Shown: in pieces, positions 52,897-62,765 of the stretch
How positions within the stretch are numbered: position 1 is the stretch's first letter
Layout of the letters: every line of letters begins with the position of its first letter
Origin: an uncultured Planctomycetaceae bacterium
GTDB lineage: Bacteria > Planctomycetota > Planctomycetia > Pirellulales > Pirellulaceae
Length of the DNA: 62,765 nucleotides
NCBI GenBank assembly: GCA_903863885.1
Contig: CAIPEB010000582.1
Span: forward strand, 1 to 62,765
Reading direction: 5' to 3'
Made by a program: the position numbers and the translations under genes
The notes under the pieces: model-generated
Databases searched by the model: none
Seen by the model: the letters and a program-made list of their open reading frames with translations, nothing else
Told to the model about the DNA's origin: nothing

Positions 52897-55077
52897 TCAG
52901 CCCGGATTGCACTGTCTGATCTTCTGTTCAATCTTCTCCCGACTTGCCGTTTCCCGTTCTGTCCGCAGAGCGCCGACCGCGCGTTTCCACGCGTCGACGG
53001 CTTTTTCTTTTTGACCGACCTTCAGGTAGGCGTCGCCGAGGTGGTCCAGGACGGTAGCGTCCTGCCCTGCCCCCGCAACCGACTGTTCGAGTTCCTTGAC
53101 TGCTTCATCGTAGCGTTCGAGCCGAAAGTATACCCAACCCAGGCTATCCCGATATGCCGAATTCTGCGGGTTGGCGGCCACGGCGCTGCGCGTCATCTCC
53201 AGGGCCCGATGCAGATGAAGTCCCCGGTCGGCCCACAGGTAGCCGAGGTCGTTCCGGGCGGCCGCGTCCTCGGGGAACTCATCCAGAACCTGCTGCAGCA
53301 GTTCGTCGGCATCGGCGATTCGGTCCTGCTCGGCAAACTGGGCTGCCAGAGCCAGCCGCACCTGGCGAACCGCCTCGCGCACGCCGGGCGTTTTGTAGTC
53401 GCGGCCCCAGCGGCCGAGCAGATCCTGATACCGCTTTTCCGAATCGGCGTACCGCCGCGCGTGCTGCAGCACCCAGGCCGGCCGAACCTGGAACGAGTGC
53501 GAATCCGGCCGCCGTACGGAGGCCTCCTCGGCCAATCGCACGGCTTCATCGGTGTTTCCGCACATTTCCAGGGCGCCGGCCAGGAAATAACGGCAAACGG
53601 CCTGTTCGTCGGCGGAGTTCTGCCGGGCAAGCAGCGATCGAAACAGGTTGGCGGCCCGATCGTACTGTTCCGCTTCGTAGAGCCGCAGCGCGACGGCTTC
53701 CATCATCCGCCTCTGTTCCGCGGCCTGCTCGATCTGGAACGCCCGCGTATAGAACCGATCGGCCAGTTCATACTGTTTTTGCCCCAGGAGCAGCAGCGAC
53801 AGAGCGAAGCATTCGCGAAACGACTCATCTCCTGGAGCGGTGAGCCGCTGGCGGCCGCAATCGATCAGCAGCGAGACCGCATCCTTGTCACCGCGGATCG
53901 TCGCGACCTCGCGGCCGAGGAGGTCCAGATCGTACGACCGCTGCGCCGATCGAGCCATGAGGTCCAGCAGTGCCGGTGCTGCACGTCGCTGACGATAGAT
54001 GCGGGCCAGACCCTCAAAAACGCCGCTGGACGGTTCCTGCTTCAAGAGTTCCGCGTAGAGCGGTTCGGCGCGATCGAACTGCCCGGCGTCGAGGTACGCC
54101 CTGGCGAGATAGGTCTTCAGCGGCCGATTTTCGGGGTCCTGCTGCCTCAACTCCTCGAGTCGCGAAAACAACCGCCGCTCGATATCCGGTTGGCCATCGG
54201 CGGTGAGAATGTCCCGCAACAGCTGATACGCCTGCTCGTCGGCCTGGGTGGACTTTGTCGCAAAGTACTGATCGAGCTTGCCGCGTGCTTCATCCCAGCG
54301 TTTCTGTTGAACGGCGACCCGAGCCGCATGGAACAGCCAGACGGAGCCGTCGGCCGACGTCCTCTTTGCCTCGTCGAGCGCAGCCGTTGCCGCCTCGCAG
54401 CGATCCGCAAGCATGTTCGCCTCGGCAATCAGCGTATAGCTTCGCGTGCGGTCCGGGACGGTTTCGTTCAATTGGTCGCGGGTCAGTCCGAAAGACTCGG
54501 GATGGTCGAGCAGCTTCTGTGCGGCGGCGAAAACATCGGCCGCATTGGCGTATTTGCCCTGCACGAAATACAACCGCCCCAGTTCCAGCTTGACCAGCGC
54601 GACGTCGAGCGGGCCGGCACCGGTTGCCGCGACGAACTTCTCGTACAGGGAAACGGCACGAGGCAGGTCGTTGCGAGCCGCCAGAAGCGAAGCCAACTGC
54701 CGCAGCGCGTGGGGTTCGACGGTCTCTCGCTCCGCTGCGATTACCGCATAGCGGACGGCCTCCTCACCTCGTTCCAACTCCGCGGCCAGGGGCACGATAT
54801 CCTTCAGCAGCGACACGGACCGGGCATCGTATCGCCAGGCCCGCTCCAGCCGGTCAAGCGCCCTGGCCTTATTGGCTCGCGCCAGCAGCAACCGGGCATG
54901 GGCGTAGCACGCTCCGGCTTCGACGCGGTCCAGATCCGATTCGGAGGGGCCGTTCCTGGCCCGCAGAGCCGCCGCTGGTTCGTCGATCACGAGCGGTTCC
55001 GATTCGCCGGCGACCCCCGCTGTGGAAACCACGGCGACGAAACCCAGCAGCATCACGAGAATCGGCTTTCGCAACAT
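52897..55077 (-). CDS. Secreted TPR-repeat protein
   Basis: A 726-residue protein with a signal peptide (MLRKPILVMLLGFVAVVSTAG) and TPR-type helical repeats over almost its full length, for example ARALDRLERAWRYDARSVSL near the start and YDEAVKELEQSVAGAGQDAT near the end. The last repeats resemble canonical TPRs of 34 residues (AYRDSLGWVYFRLERYDEAV). The ATG at 55077 gives a clean signal peptide. No catalytic domain is visible. It lies between the endonuclease III-like gene and yebC on the same strand. Confidence 0.85.
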   Translation of the reverse strand: MLRKPILVMLLGFVAVVSTAGVAGESEPLVIDEPAAALRARNGPSESDLDRVEAGACYAHARLLLARANKARALDRLERAWRYDARSVSLLKDIVPLAAELERGEEAVRYAVIAAERETVEPHALRQLASLLAARNDLPRAVSLYEKFVAATGAGPLDVALVKLELGRLYFVQGKYANAADVFAAAQKLLDHPESFGLTRDQLNETVPDRTRSYTLIAEANMLADRCEAATAALDEAKRTSADGSVWLFHAARVAVQQKRWDEARGKLDQYFATKSTQADEQAYQLLRDILTADGQPDIERRLFSRLEELRQQDPENRPLKTYLARAYLDAGQFDRAEPLYAELLKQEPSSGVFEGLARIYRQRRAAPALLDLMARSAQRSYDLDLLGREVATIRGDKDAVSLLIDCGRQRLTAPGDESFRECFALSLLLLGQKQYELADRFYTRAFQIEQAAEQRRMMEAVALRLYEAEQYDRAANLFRSLLARQNSADEQAVCRYFLAGALEMCGNTDEAVRLAEEASVRRPDSHSFQVRPAWVLQHARRYADSEKRYQDLLGRWGRDYKTPGVREAVRQVRLALAAQFAEQDRIADADELLQQVLDEFPEDAAARNDLGYLWADRGLHLHRALEMTRSAVAANPQNSAYRDSLGWVYFRLERYDEAVKELEQSVAGAGQDATVLDHLGDAYLKVGQKEKAVDAWKRAVGALRTERETASREKIEQKIRQCNPG

Positions 55078-55164
55078 GACGAAACGGCTATTCCCGCAGA
55101 GGCCAGTCACGCCGAAATACGCGTCGCAGGTGGCATGACTGCGAGTTGAGCATATCGTTGAGCG

Positions 55165-56034
55165 CTAACGGGGTTTCTTCCGAGCCAACCGCTTGCTGGT
55201 TGACTTCGCCTTCGACTTGTCCGCCGCCTCTTCCTCCGCCTCGGCCGGAGGAGGACTGGCCGCTTTGGAGACGCCTCGGGAAGGCGGCGCGGCGCTCGGC
55301 GCCCGGTGCTTGGACTCCGGCGCAGCGTGCTCCGGCTCCGCGTCCTTTTTCGTGGTCCGGCGCGGCAGGCGTTCCTTGGCGTCGGGCGTAATCTCCAGCA
55401 GGATCGTCCGCACCCGCGGCGAATGAGGCGTGGCGGCATAATCCACGCCAAGCTGATGCAGCAGCGATCCGAACTCCACGCCTTTGTTCTTGGGAATGGC
55501 CCGTTCAAGCCCCGGAACCCGTTGCTTGGCGGCCTCCGCCTCCGTGATCACCCCGAGCAGCTGCAGGAGTTCGTAGACGGCCACGCTGAGCGGGATGGAG
55601 TGTCCCGAAAACGCGTGCTGCGTCAGGTAGGCGACGGCAAACGGCGAGACGCCGTTGAATTTCTCGACATGCTCGATGGCCTTGCCGAGATTCTGCTTCT
55701 TCAGGAATTCGAGGTCGAAGCTGTAGTGGCCCTCGAACACGCTCTGCAGCGCCCTCTTCAACCGGCGGGCCGCGTCAGCCGCGTCGGGCAGCAGCGCCAT
55801 GACCTCGGCCAGTTCGGCGACGGTGGTCACGCGCACCTCGTTCCAATCGAAGTAGTTCTGTTCGAGCTTGGCGAACACTTCGTCGACGTGGTCGAACTTC
55901 GCGTTTTCCAGACAACACGCGTAGAGCAGATGTTCCAGGACGGGCCGATCCGCAGGCGGCGACACCGGCTCGAAGTGCTTCTTGAGGACTTTGTGGATCT
56001 TGGTGATCAATGCCTGTCGATTGGAAGCGCTCAT
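55165..56034 (-). CDS. Endonuclease III-like (HhH-GPD fold) protein without catalytic residues
   Basis: A 289-residue protein. Its first 220 residues follow the helix-hairpin-helix glycosylase plan (LEHLLYACCLENAKFDHVDE; VTTVAELAEVMALLPDAADA; FNGVSPFAVAYLTQHAFSG). Where EndoIII has a catalytic Lys in the hairpin and an Asp in VDTHV, this protein reads GVSPFAVA and PLSVAVYE, and the four cluster Cys residues are missing. The last 70 residues are a Lys/Ala/Pro/Glu-rich tail. A structural or DNA-binding role is possible. It lies downstream of rbfA on the same strand. Confidence 0.55.
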   Translation of the reverse strand: MSASNRQALITKIHKVLKKHFEPVSPPADRPVLEHLLYACCLENAKFDHVDEVFAKLEQNYFDWNEVRVTTVAELAEVMALLPDAADAARRLKRALQSVFEGHYSFDLEFLKKQNLGKAIEHVEKFNGVSPFAVAYLTQHAFSGHSIPLSVAVYELLQLLGVITEAEAAKQRVPGLERAIPKNKGVEFGSLLHQLGVDYAATPHSPRVRTILLEITPDAKERLPRRTTKKDAEPEHAAPESKHRAPSAAPPSRGVSKAASPPPAEAEEEAADKSKAKSTSKRLARKKPR

Positions 56035-56080
56035 TGCCTCGCTGATACCTCACGCGGGATCACGGTTGTAAAGGGGGGTT

Positions 56081-56569
56081 CTACTCGTCGGACGCTTTTG
56101 GCCGGCTGTCCGGTTCGGCCGCATCTTCGACCTGATCCAGATCTTCGACCTGATCCAGCGCGCCGTCGTCCGGCGGTTCATACTCCGCGCCTTCATCCTG
56201 CGGCACTTCTTCGCTTGTCGCGGGCGGAGTGGGGAACAGTTCCCCGAGGATGCGGGCCACCTCGATCGAATGCTTCACGCCTTTGTCCAGTGCGAAGTGC
56301 AGACGCGGCGTGTAGCGTGTCTCGATCCGACGCGCCACTTTCTGCTGGAGGAAACCGCTGGCATGCTCGAGACCCCGCAGCGCCAGGCGTTCCTTCGCTT
56401 CGTCCCCCATGACAGAGACTTGTATCTTGGCGTGCCGCATGTCGGGGGAGACTTCGACGTGCGTTACCGTCACGTCCTGAATGCGGGGATCGCGGAGTTC
56501 CGTAAGGATCGCCATGCTGACGACCTCACGAATCGCCTCCGCGGCTTTGAGAAGTCGTCGTGAACCCAT
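56081..56569 (-). CDS. rbfA: Ribosome-binding factor A
   Basis: 30S assembly factor. The 162-residue protein has the KH-like fold pattern: RLLKAAEAIREVVSMAILTE, DPRIQDVTVTHVEVSPDMRH and KIQVSVMGDEAKER, followed by FLQQKVARRIETRYTPRLHF. The last 45 residues are an acidic extension not found in E. coli RbfA. It is 77 bases after infB, with a perfect hairpin between them. Confidence 0.93.
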   Translation of the reverse strand: MGSRRLLKAAEAIREVVSMAILTELRDPRIQDVTVTHVEVSPDMRHAKIQVSVMGDEAKERLALRGLEHASGFLQQKVARRIETRYTPRLHFALDKGVKHSIEVARILGELFPTPPATSEEVPQDEGAEYEPPDDGALDQVEDLDQVEDAAEPDSRPKASDE

Positions 56570-56609
56570 TGGCGATTTCCGGTATCCGTTGGCGGTCCAT
56601 CCGGCGGGA

Positions 56610-56629
56610 CGGCCCGCTTAGGCGGGCCG
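56610..56629 (-). other. Perfect 8-bp hairpin between infB and rbfA
   Basis: CGGCCCGC and GCGGGCCG flank a 4-base loop. It lies about 20 bases after the infB stop and about 40 bases before rbfA. No T tract follows, so it is more likely an RNA-stability or partial-termination element than a full terminator. Confidence 0.55.
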
Positions 56630-56646
56630 GTCCGCACGGTCGGAGA

Positions 56647-59517
56647 CTAAAGAGTGCGGGCTACTTCTTCGATCTTGTAGGCTTCCAGGATGTCGTCTTT
56701 CTTGATGTCGTTAAAGCCGGCCAGTTTCATGCCGCACTCCATTCCGCGCGACACTTCCCGGACATCGTCCTTCTCGCGCCGGAGCGACTCGAGGGGATAG
56801 TCCCCGATCGTCCGGTTTTCGCGGTTGACCCGAACTCGGCAATTGCGCTCGATGGAGCCCTGGGTGACGTAGCATCCCGCAATCGTCCCGATACGGCTGA
56901 TCGGGAACACCTGCTTGACGACGGCGCGTCCCAGTTCCACGACCCGCTCTTCGGGCTTGAGTTTGCCTTCGAGCATGGCCCGGATGTCGTCCGTCAGCTT
57001 GTAGATGATGTCGTATCGCCGGATCTCGATCTGGTGCTCATCAGCCAGCGACCGGGCCGCATCGTCGGGAATGACGTTGAAGCCGATGATCACGGCATCC
57101 GAGGCATTCGCCAGGTGCACGTCGCCGACGGTGATTCCACCGACCGCGGTCTGCAGGATGCGGATCTGCACTTCGGGATGCTTGAGCTTGTCGAGTTCCT
57201 TCAGGATCGCCTCGATGGACCCCTGAACGTCCGCGCGGATGATCAGGTTCAGCATGGCGACTTCGGTGCCCGGAGCGAGTCTTCCTGAGGCGAGCAGTTC
57301 CTGGAAACGCTCGAACGAGACCTTGACCGTTCGGCCGGTCAGTCCCTGATGATGGCTGCGCGCAGCCCGCTGTTCGGCCACATGCCGAGCCTTCACGATG
57401 TCGTCAACGACCATGAAGGAATCACCGGCCCGCGGTGCCACATCGAGGCCCGAAACGGTCACCGGCGTCGAGGGTCCCGCCGACTCGACCTTGCGGCCCA
57501 CATTCAGCGTATCGTACATGGCCTTCACGCGGCCGAACGCCGAACCGCAGACAAGCACGTCGCCGACTCGCAGCGTGCCGTTCTGGACGATCAGCTTGGC
57601 GAGCACGCCGCGCCCGGTTTCCTGCTCCGCTTCCAGACACGTTCCCGACGCCATCCGGTCCGGATTGGCGCGGTAGTCCTGAAGTTCGGCGATCGTCAGC
57701 AGCGTCTCCATCAGTTCATCGATACCCTTGCCGGTTATGGCACTGGTTCGCACGACTTCGGTTTCGCCGCCCCATTCGCTCGGCAGGAGCTGCTTGGCCG
57801 TCAACTGCTGCAAAGCCCGGTTCACGTCGGAGCCGGGCAGGTCAATCTTGTTCAACGCCACAACGATCGGCACGTTGGCCGCCTGAGCGTGGCTGATCGC
57901 TTCTTCCGTCTGCGGCATCACGCCGTCGTCCGCGGCCACCACCAGCACGGCGATGTCCGTTACGTTGGCTCCGCGTGCACGCATTTCGGTGAACGCTTCG
58001 TGGCCCGGCGTGTCGACGAAGGCAATCTCGCGGTCCTCGCGGCGGATCTTGTACGCCCGGATGTGCTGCGTGATGCCACCCGCCTCGCCCGATACCACGT
58101 CGGTGCCGATGATACGGTCCAGAAGCGACGTCTTGCCGTGGTCGACGTGCCCCAGGAAGGTCACGATCGGCGGACGCGGCTGCAGCAATTCGGGAGCATC
58201 GCCCTCCTGCAGCTCGGCCATCAACGAATCCTCCAGCGACTCACGGTGGCGGATCTCGATATCAACTCCCAGCTCGTTCGTGAGAAGTTCAACCATGTCG
58301 TCGGCAATCGGGGCATTGATGGTGGCCATCACGCCCATGCCCATCAGCACCCGCTGCACGGTCGACGACGGCACTCCCGCGGCTTCCGAAAACGAACGCA
58401 CGGTGCAGGGAAGCTCCAGCCCGACTTTGCCTTTGCGGGGAGCCGCCGTGTTCGTGCCTTTTCGGACCAGTGTGCGGCGACGGCGGACGCGCGGCGTCTC
58501 TTCCTCGGTCGGCGTCTCCTCCGTTCGCAGCTTGGCCCGGTTCTTTCGAGCCTTCTGGCGGTCGGCACGGGCACTCGCCATGCCCGCCATGCTGCGATCC
58601 ACTTTCTCGCCATCTTCCTCCTCGCCGGCGCGTCCCTTGCGTCCACGCGCAGCCGCTTTGCCAAGCGGCGTTTCCGCGGCGACTTCCGGAGGCTTCTTTT
58701 CGCCAAGCCCCCCCTTGCCGGCCAGCGGCTTGTTCGCCTTCTCGGCCGCTTTCGTCAAATGCTCCAGCGGCGCGGGCGTTCCGCGCTTGTGACCGGCGAT
58801 GGCGTCCTTGGGCAGACGGATTTCCGGTTTCTGAGGAGCCGGCTCCCTGTCCTGAGGCTTGGGCGGCGGCTGCTTCAATTCGGGCATCTTTGCGAGACTG
58901 ATCACGGGCTCGCGCTTCTTGCGAGGGCGAGTCGTATCCGCATCCGTGCCGCCGTCGGCCCGACCTTCGCCTGCGGCACGCGGCTTCGCGCCGATAATCT
59001 TGATCTTCCCCGAACTGGCCGGGGCAATGTACTCGTCTCGCCGGTAAAACGACGGTTCTGCGGGTGCGGCAGCCGGCGGATTCACTGCCGGAGCGATCGC
59101 GGGCGCCTCGGCGGAAATAACCGGAGGCTCGACCGGCGGAGCAACGGGAGGAGCGACAGCAGGAGTTTCCGGCGGCGTTACCGGGGGCGCAACGGGAGGC
59201 GTTGCCGCAGGCGCCAACGGCGGCGAGGCCGTTGAGGTGGACCTCGGGGGAATTCGCGGAATGATCTTCGGGGTGATCCCCGTCGTGGCCGTGAGGGTTG
59301 GAGGAACCGGTGCCGACGACGGCGCGCGCGGCTTCTCCGCCCCGCCCTGCTTTTTCGCAGCCCCGGCCAAGAACGCTTTGACCCGATCCACCTCGACGTC
59401 ATCGAGGCTGGCCAACGCCGAACCCTTGCCGGTAATCCCGGCCTTCGTGCAGATATCGACCAGATCTTTACTGTCGATCTTGAGGTCTTTGGCTAACGCG
59501 TAGATCCGAATGGGCAA
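56647..59517 (-). CDS. infB: Translation initiation factor IF-2
   Basis: GTPase that places initiator tRNA on the 30S subunit. The 956-residue protein begins with the IF2-N module ([20 protein letters not shown]), then a long Pro/Ala/Val-rich linker (about 70-175) and a Lys/Arg-rich linker. The second IF2-N-like motif has the pattern [19 protein letters not shown]. The G domain has [18 protein letters not shown] and NKID. The C-terminal domains end [12 protein letters not shown]. The start codon is TTG at 59517, supported by AAAAGGAGG 8 bases upstream. It lies 399 bases after nusA, a wide gap for this pair. Confidence 0.96.
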   Translation of the reverse strand: MPIRIYALAKDLKIDSKDLVDICTKAGITGKGSALASLDDVEVDRVKAFLAGAAKKQGGAEKPRAPSSAPVPPTLTATTGITPKIIPRIPPRSTSTASPPLAPAATPPVAPPVTPPETPAVAPPVAPPVEPPVISAEAPAIAPAVNPPAAAPAEPSFYRRDEYIAPASSGKIKIIGAKPRAAGEGRADGGTDADTTRPRKKREPVISLAKMPELKQPPPKPQDREPAPQKPEIRLPKDAIAGHKRGTPAPLEHLTKAAEKANKPLAGKGGLGEKKPPEVAAETPLGKAAARGRKGRAGEEEDGEKVDRSMAGMASARADRQKARKNRAKLRTEETPTEEETPRVRRRRTLVRKGTNTAAPRKGKVGLELPCTVRSFSEAAGVPSSTVQRVLMGMGVMATINAPIADDMVELLTNELGVDIEIRHRESLEDSLMAELQEGDAPELLQPRPPIVTFLGHVDHGKTSLLDRIIGTDVVSGEAGGITQHIRAYKIRREDREIAFVDTPGHEAFTEMRARGANVTDIAVLVVAADDGVMPQTEEAISHAQAANVPIVVALNKIDLPGSDVNRALQQLTAKQLLPSEWGGETEVVRTSAITGKGIDELMETLLTIAELQDYRANPDRMASGTCLEAEQETGRGVLAKLIVQNGTLRVGDVLVCGSAFGRVKAMYDTLNVGRKVESAGPSTPVTVSGLDVAPRAGDSFMVVDDIVKARHVAEQRAARSHHQGLTGRTVKVSFERFQELLASGRLAPGTEVAMLNLIIRADVQGSIEAILKELDKLKHPEVQIRILQTAVGGITVGDVHLANASDAVIIGFNVIPDDAARSLADEHQIEIRRYDIIYKLTDDIRAMLEGKLKPEERVVELGRAVVKQVFPISRIGTIAGCYVTQGSIERNCRVRVNRENRTIGDYPLESLRREKDDVREVSRGMECGMKLAGFNDIKKDDILEAYKIEEVARTL

Positions 59518-59916
59518 AGTCTAGCCCTCCTTTTCCGGCTGCCCCCTCAGTCCGCTTTGCGGACCTCTGTGCAGCACCCACGAGATTGTACACCACGGGT
59601 CAACTACATCGCGGCACTCTCCTATTTTTCGTCGCCGTTGCCACCTGTCCCACTCGACCGTGGCACCCGTCGTCATCCCGACTCGCTCACTCCTCCACCT
59701 GAGATTCAGTTCCTTAACTTTCTTACGTACTCTTACCGGCATGCTCCGCCTGGCGCGCCGTAACCAACCAAGCCTTCAAACCGGTCAAGTATAAGCTGCA
59801 CGCCCACCACACAATCCGCAATTCCCCGGCAAAGTCTCTTAATTCTGTTCGCGGAAAACCGCCTCCGTTGAGCGGAAAACCACGCGCCGCCGCGAGGGCG
59901 AAACGCTGCTCCGGAA
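59518..59916. other. Non-coding interval between nusA and infB
   Basis: Nearly 400 bases with no gene I can support. The usual ylxR (and sometimes an L7Ae-like gene) between nusA and infB is absent. A 73-codon frame (59742-59521) starts MPVRVRKKVKEL but has no family resemblance. The interval is less GC-rich than its flanks and includes a -10-like TATACT (59788-59793). Confidence 0.55.
59788..59815 (-). promoter_or_regulatory. Candidate promoter for infB
   Basis: On the minus strand TATACT (59793-59788) lies 16 bases after ATTGTG (59815-59810). The -10 is good, the -35 is poor. If used, it would give infB a leader of about 265 bases. Confidence 0.3.
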
Positions 59917-61290
59917 TCAACCCGCATCCGGCTTGGATTCGTCGTCGGCCGGAGGAGCCTCAGCCGCTTCAGCCTCTTCGCCCGGCTCCGCGCCGACAAC
60001 CTCGCCCGGCTCCGCGCCGGCAACCTCGCCCGACTCCTCACCGGCGACAGCCGCCTCGGCTGCCGGAGCCTCGTCCTCAACCGCCTCAGCCTTCGCGGCC
60101 GACTCCTGCTCGCGCTGCCTGCGACGGGACTCCGCGGCCGCCTTCTCGGCTTCCATCGCCTTCTGCTCCGCCTGCTCGACAAGCCATTCAGCCTGCTCGT
60201 CGGACAAGCCCCCCATGGATTTCAGGGCCTCCGGCTCGATAACCGAAAGGTCGTCGTACGACAGATACCCCTGCTCCACCAGAGACTGAGCCAGTTCCTC
60301 GTTCATCCCCTCCAGCTTCGAGAAGCACGCCGACGCGCGATTGATCTGCTCATCCAGCTCGTCGCTCGTCATGATCTCGATATCCCAGCCGCACAGCTTG
60401 CTGGCCAGCCGCACGTTCTGGCCGCGCCGCCCGATGGCCAGCGACAGCTGATCCTCCTTCACCAGGACGATCGCGCGCCCGATCATGTCGCACAGCAGCA
60501 CCTGCTCGACCTCGGCCGGCTGCAAGGCGTTGGGGATGAGCACTTCCGGATTGTCACTGAAGCGAACGATGTCAATCCGCTCGCCCGCCAACTCATCCAC
60601 GATATTCTTGATGCGGTTTCCGCGAACACCCACACACGCACCCACGCAGTCAATGCGCTGATCCGTGCTGCTCACCGCCACCTTGGTCCGGTACCCCGGC
60701 TCGCGCGCCATCGCGTTGATCGTGATCACGCCGTCGGCAATCTCGGGAATCTCCTGCTCGAACAGCCTCCGCACCAGCTGCGGATGCGTGCGGCTGAGGA
60801 TCACCTTGACGCGATTGCCCTGCGGCTTCACCTCGTAAATGATCGCGCGGATCCGCTCATTCGGATGATGGCTTTCGCCGGGAATCTGCTCGCCCCGCGG
60901 CAGTATCGCCTCCACGCTGCCCAGCGAAACCGTCGAGGCCCCGCCTTCGTTGCGCTGCACGACGCCCGAGATCATCTGACCGACCTGATCCGCGTACTCC
61001 TCGATCAACGCGTCCCGCTCGGCTTCGCGGATCTTCTGGATGATCACCTGCTTGGCCGTCTGAGCACCGATACGCCCAATCCACTCGGGATCGAGCTCCT
61101 TGCCGTCGCACGATGCCTCGATGGCGCCGCTCTCGCGGTTGATACGCACGACAATCTGCGACTCTTCTCCGTATTGCTTCCGAGCCGCCGAAAGCAACGC
61201 CGATTCAATCGCCTGAAAGACGACATCCGTATCGATGTTCTTATCGCGGTGCAGCGAGTCCACAATTCGCAGCAGTTCGTTGGGATTCAT
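59917..61290 (-). CDS. nusA: Transcription termination/antitermination factor NusA
   Basis: Binds RNA polymerase and RNA to control pausing, termination and antitermination. The 457-residue protein has the N-terminal domain ([20 protein letters not shown]), the S1 domain (about 125-190), and KH1/KH2 with [18 protein letters not shown] and [15 protein letters not shown] Glu/Ala-rich C-terminal tail includes repeats of the unit GAEPGEV. The ATG at 61290 is used; GGAGGG lies 12 bases upstream. rimP, the usual upstream neighbour, is not present. Confidence 0.95.
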   Translation of the reverse strand: MNPNELLRIVDSLHRDKNIDTDVVFQAIESALLSAARKQYGEESQIVVRINRESGAIEASCDGKELDPEWIGRIGAQTAKQVIIQKIREAERDALIEEYADQVGQMISGVVQRNEGGASTVSLGSVEAILPRGEQIPGESHHPNERIRAIIYEVKPQGNRVKVILSRTHPQLVRRLFEQEIPEIADGVITINAMAREPGYRTKVAVSSTDQRIDCVGACVGVRGNRIKNIVDELAGERIDIVRFSDNPEVLIPNALQPAEVEQVLLCDMIGRAIVLVKEDQLSLAIGRRGQNVRLASKLCGWDIEIMTSDELDEQINRASACFSKLEGMNEELAQSLVEQGYLSYDDLSVIEPEALKSMGGLSDEQAEWLVEQAEQKAMEAEKAAAESRRRQREQESAAKAEAVEDEAPAAEAAVAGEESGEVAGAEPGEVVGAEPGEEAEAAEAPPADDESKPDAG

Positions 61291-61541
61291 ATTGCCGTCG
61301 TTTCCCTCCAAAACCGCTCGACGTTCCATGAAACGCGTCGGAACGGCCAGTACTCGTCATCTCTGTCGCTGCGCAGGTCACACCCGTCGCAGTCCGCCTC
61401 AAACACAACTGCCGGCCGCGATCGCCCTCCGCCGCACTCGGCCGCAGCCACAACTCACCCGCCTAAACGATCCCTCACCCCCGCGCTGCCCCGCGGCTTA
61501 TAAGCACACCTCCCGGTGAATCAACTCTCCTCGCCAGTCAA

Positions 61542-62765
61542 TCAACGCCCCAACCCGTCAGCCAACCGGCCTCCCAGCCGTCTCAGACTCTCGCCCGTCA
61601 AGGCACCGAACAGATGCACTTCCGCAGGCGCCCAGCCCACCGTCACCAATTCACCTCGCGGCAAACGCATGCTCCGCGAAACCCGACACGCCAACTCAAC
61701 CTTGCCCAACGCCTCGCCGGACGAATCAAGCTCCACGCGAACCAGCCAGCCGTCGCCCAGCAATTCGTCGCCTACCACCACTCCGCAACCTGCAGCGACA
61801 GCGTTGGCGGCCAGCGGCAAGCCGCAAGCGACCCGCCCAGCCCGAACAGCTACCTGATCAGGCCGGACTCCCAGTTCCACTTCAAGACCCTGCCGCGGAC
61901 AGCAGAACCTATCTCCGGGAATCAGAGCATCGGCTCCGCAACCGCGAAACCTCCACCCGCTCCCCTCCTCCGACAACTCACCTCGCAGGAAATTCATCGC
62001 CGGACGCCCAACGACGCCCGCAACAAAACGACTGCAAGGAAAATCAAATACCTCCTGCGGTGAACCAACCTGATGAATCCGACCGCCACCCATCACCGCG
62101 ATCCGATCCCCGAGCGACAACGCCTCCCAGGGATCGTGCGTCACCCAGATTGCCGTGGCCCGCAACTGCTGCAGCACGCGACACACCCGCCGACGCAACT
62201 CGACTCTCAACCCCTCTTCCAAACTCGAAATTGGCTCATCAAACAAAAAAACCGCCGGTTGGCGGACCAAGGCCCTCCCTAGGGCCACTCGCTGTCGCTC
62301 CCCACCCGACAGCTGCCAGGGCATGCGATCGAGCAACTGCCCGATCCCCAATACCCAGGCCGTTTCTTCGACCCTTCGGTCCACCCCCGGTCCCCGGGCC
62401 GTACCCCCCAAAGACGCTCGAGAGCCAGACCATCGTCGCCACAACCGCGACAACAAACCGCCGTACCGGAGCTTCAAGCCGAACGCCAAATTGGCCCGCA
62501 CATCCAAGTGCGGATACACGGCGGCCTGCTGAAATACCAATGCGACATCACGGTCTCGCGGCGGCACGTGAGTCATCACGCGACCACCCAATCGCACGTG
62601 CCCTCGCGTCGGTTGCTCCAACCCTGCCAGCAACCGCAGGCAGGTTGTCTTGCCGCAACCACTCGGGCCGAACAAGACCAGCATCTCGCCGTCTTGGACC
62701 TCGAGGTCCAGATCCTGGACCGCTATCACTCCTTCAGAAAAAACCTTCGTTACGCCTTCAAATCC
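61542..62765 (-). CDS. ABC-transporter ATP-binding protein of the MalK/UgpC/PotA type (start beyond the window)
   Basis: ATPase of an ABC importer. The frame continues past the right edge: residues GFEGVTKVFSEG precede VIAVQDLDLEV, so the protein is truncated by the window and no start is visible. It has Walker A GPSGCGKTT, Q-loop FQQ, signature LSGGERQRVALGRALV, Walker B LFDEP and the switch His in THDPW. The D-loop reads SSLEE rather than the usual SNLDA. About 25 extra Arg/Trp/Ser-rich residues lie between the Q-loop and the signature. A C-terminal TOBE-type regulatory domain follows (about 245-395). The substrate cannot be told. Confidence 0.9.
   Translation of the reverse strand, partial: GFEGVTKVFSEGVIAVQDLDLEVQDGEMLVLFGPSGCGKTTCLRLLAGLEQPTRGHVRLGGRVMTHVPPRDRDVALVFQQAAVYPHLDVRANLAFGLKLRYGGLLSRLWRRWSGSRASLGGTARGPGVDRRVEETAWVLGIGQLLDRMPWQLSGGERQRVALGRALVRQPAVFLFDEPISSLEEGLRVELRRRVCRVLQQLRATAIWVTHDPWEALSLGDRIAVMGGGRIHQVGSPQEVFDFPCSRFVAGVVGRPAMNFLRGELSEEGSGWRFRGCGADALIPGDRFCCPRQGLEVELGVRPDQVAVRAGRVACGLPLAANAVAAGCGVVVGDELLGDGWLVRVELDSSGEALGKVELACRVSRSMRLPRGELVTVGWAPAEVHLFGALTGESLRRLGGRLADGLGR

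Noticed and set aside
59521-59742. A possible ylxR-like small gene between nusA and infB
   Set aside because: The 73-residue product starts MPVR but lacks the Cys/Arg motifs of YlxR, and its codon pattern is unlike neighbouring genes.

Overview
This is a high-GC, gene-dense bacterial window that most resembles a planctomycete (Planctomycetota, Pirellula/Blastopirellula-like). That assignment is inferred from gene content: an archaeal-type prolyl-tRNA synthetase, large secreted TPR proteins beside an ExbB/ExbD motor, a DUF1573 protein next to a cytochrome/metallophosphatase fusion, and a small protein with a conserved arginine-rich core that I associate with planctomycetes. No rRNA, tRNA, CRISPR array, insertion sequence or prophage was seen.

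Layout. (1) 1-14372, all minus strand: a flagellar export and basal-body cluster. A sigma70-like promoter at the right end reads flgN, a cytoplasmic histidine kinase, an NtrC-type regulator, fliE, fliF (frameshifted as sequenced), fliG, fliH, fliI, fliJ and a ylxF/motE-like gene, and ends at a strong intrinsic terminator (4533-4583). A second unit follows: fliL, fliN, fliO, fliP, fliQ, fliR and flhB, which runs off the left edge. fliK, fliM and flgBC are missing from their usual places. (2) 14369-16753: an esterase-fold protein without an intact catalytic triad, with its own promoter, and malate dehydrogenase. (3) 16760-25826: a pair of membrane-anchored proteins carrying three copies of one unnamed module, divergent from a five-gene operon of two secreted TPR proteins, an ExbB/TolQ channel and two ExbD/TolR proteins. 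(4) 25863-34000: XerC/D recombinase, a PlsC-type acyltransferase, the rpmE-prfA-prmC unit, a small conserved protein, an ECF sigma/zinc anti-sigma pair and an FHA-domain protein. (5) 34183-39533: a complete gcvT-gcvH-gcvPA-gcvPB-lipM unit for glycine cleavage and lipoylation. (6) 39696-46732: RNase R, a YhaM-like exonuclease, ProRS, DUF4416 and a WecA/TagO-like transferase, leading into (7) 46725-51843: an O-antigen ligase-like protein, a DUF1573 protein and a tetraheme lipoprotein. (8) 52022-61290, minus strand: the nusA-infB-rbfA translation unit followed by a degenerate endonuclease III-like protein, a TPR protein and a YebC regulator. (9) 61542-62765: an ABC-importer ATPase cut by the right edge.

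How the genes fit together. The flagellar block supplies the export gate (FlhB/FliPQR/FliO), the ATPase complex (FliHIJ), the MS and C rings (FliF/G/N), a chaperone and a two-component regulator. The gcv block makes the H, T and P proteins and the enzyme that could lipoylate H. The strongest candidate for an undescribed system is the TPR-TPR-ExbB-ExbD-ExbD motor operon, together with the divergent three-module protein pair.
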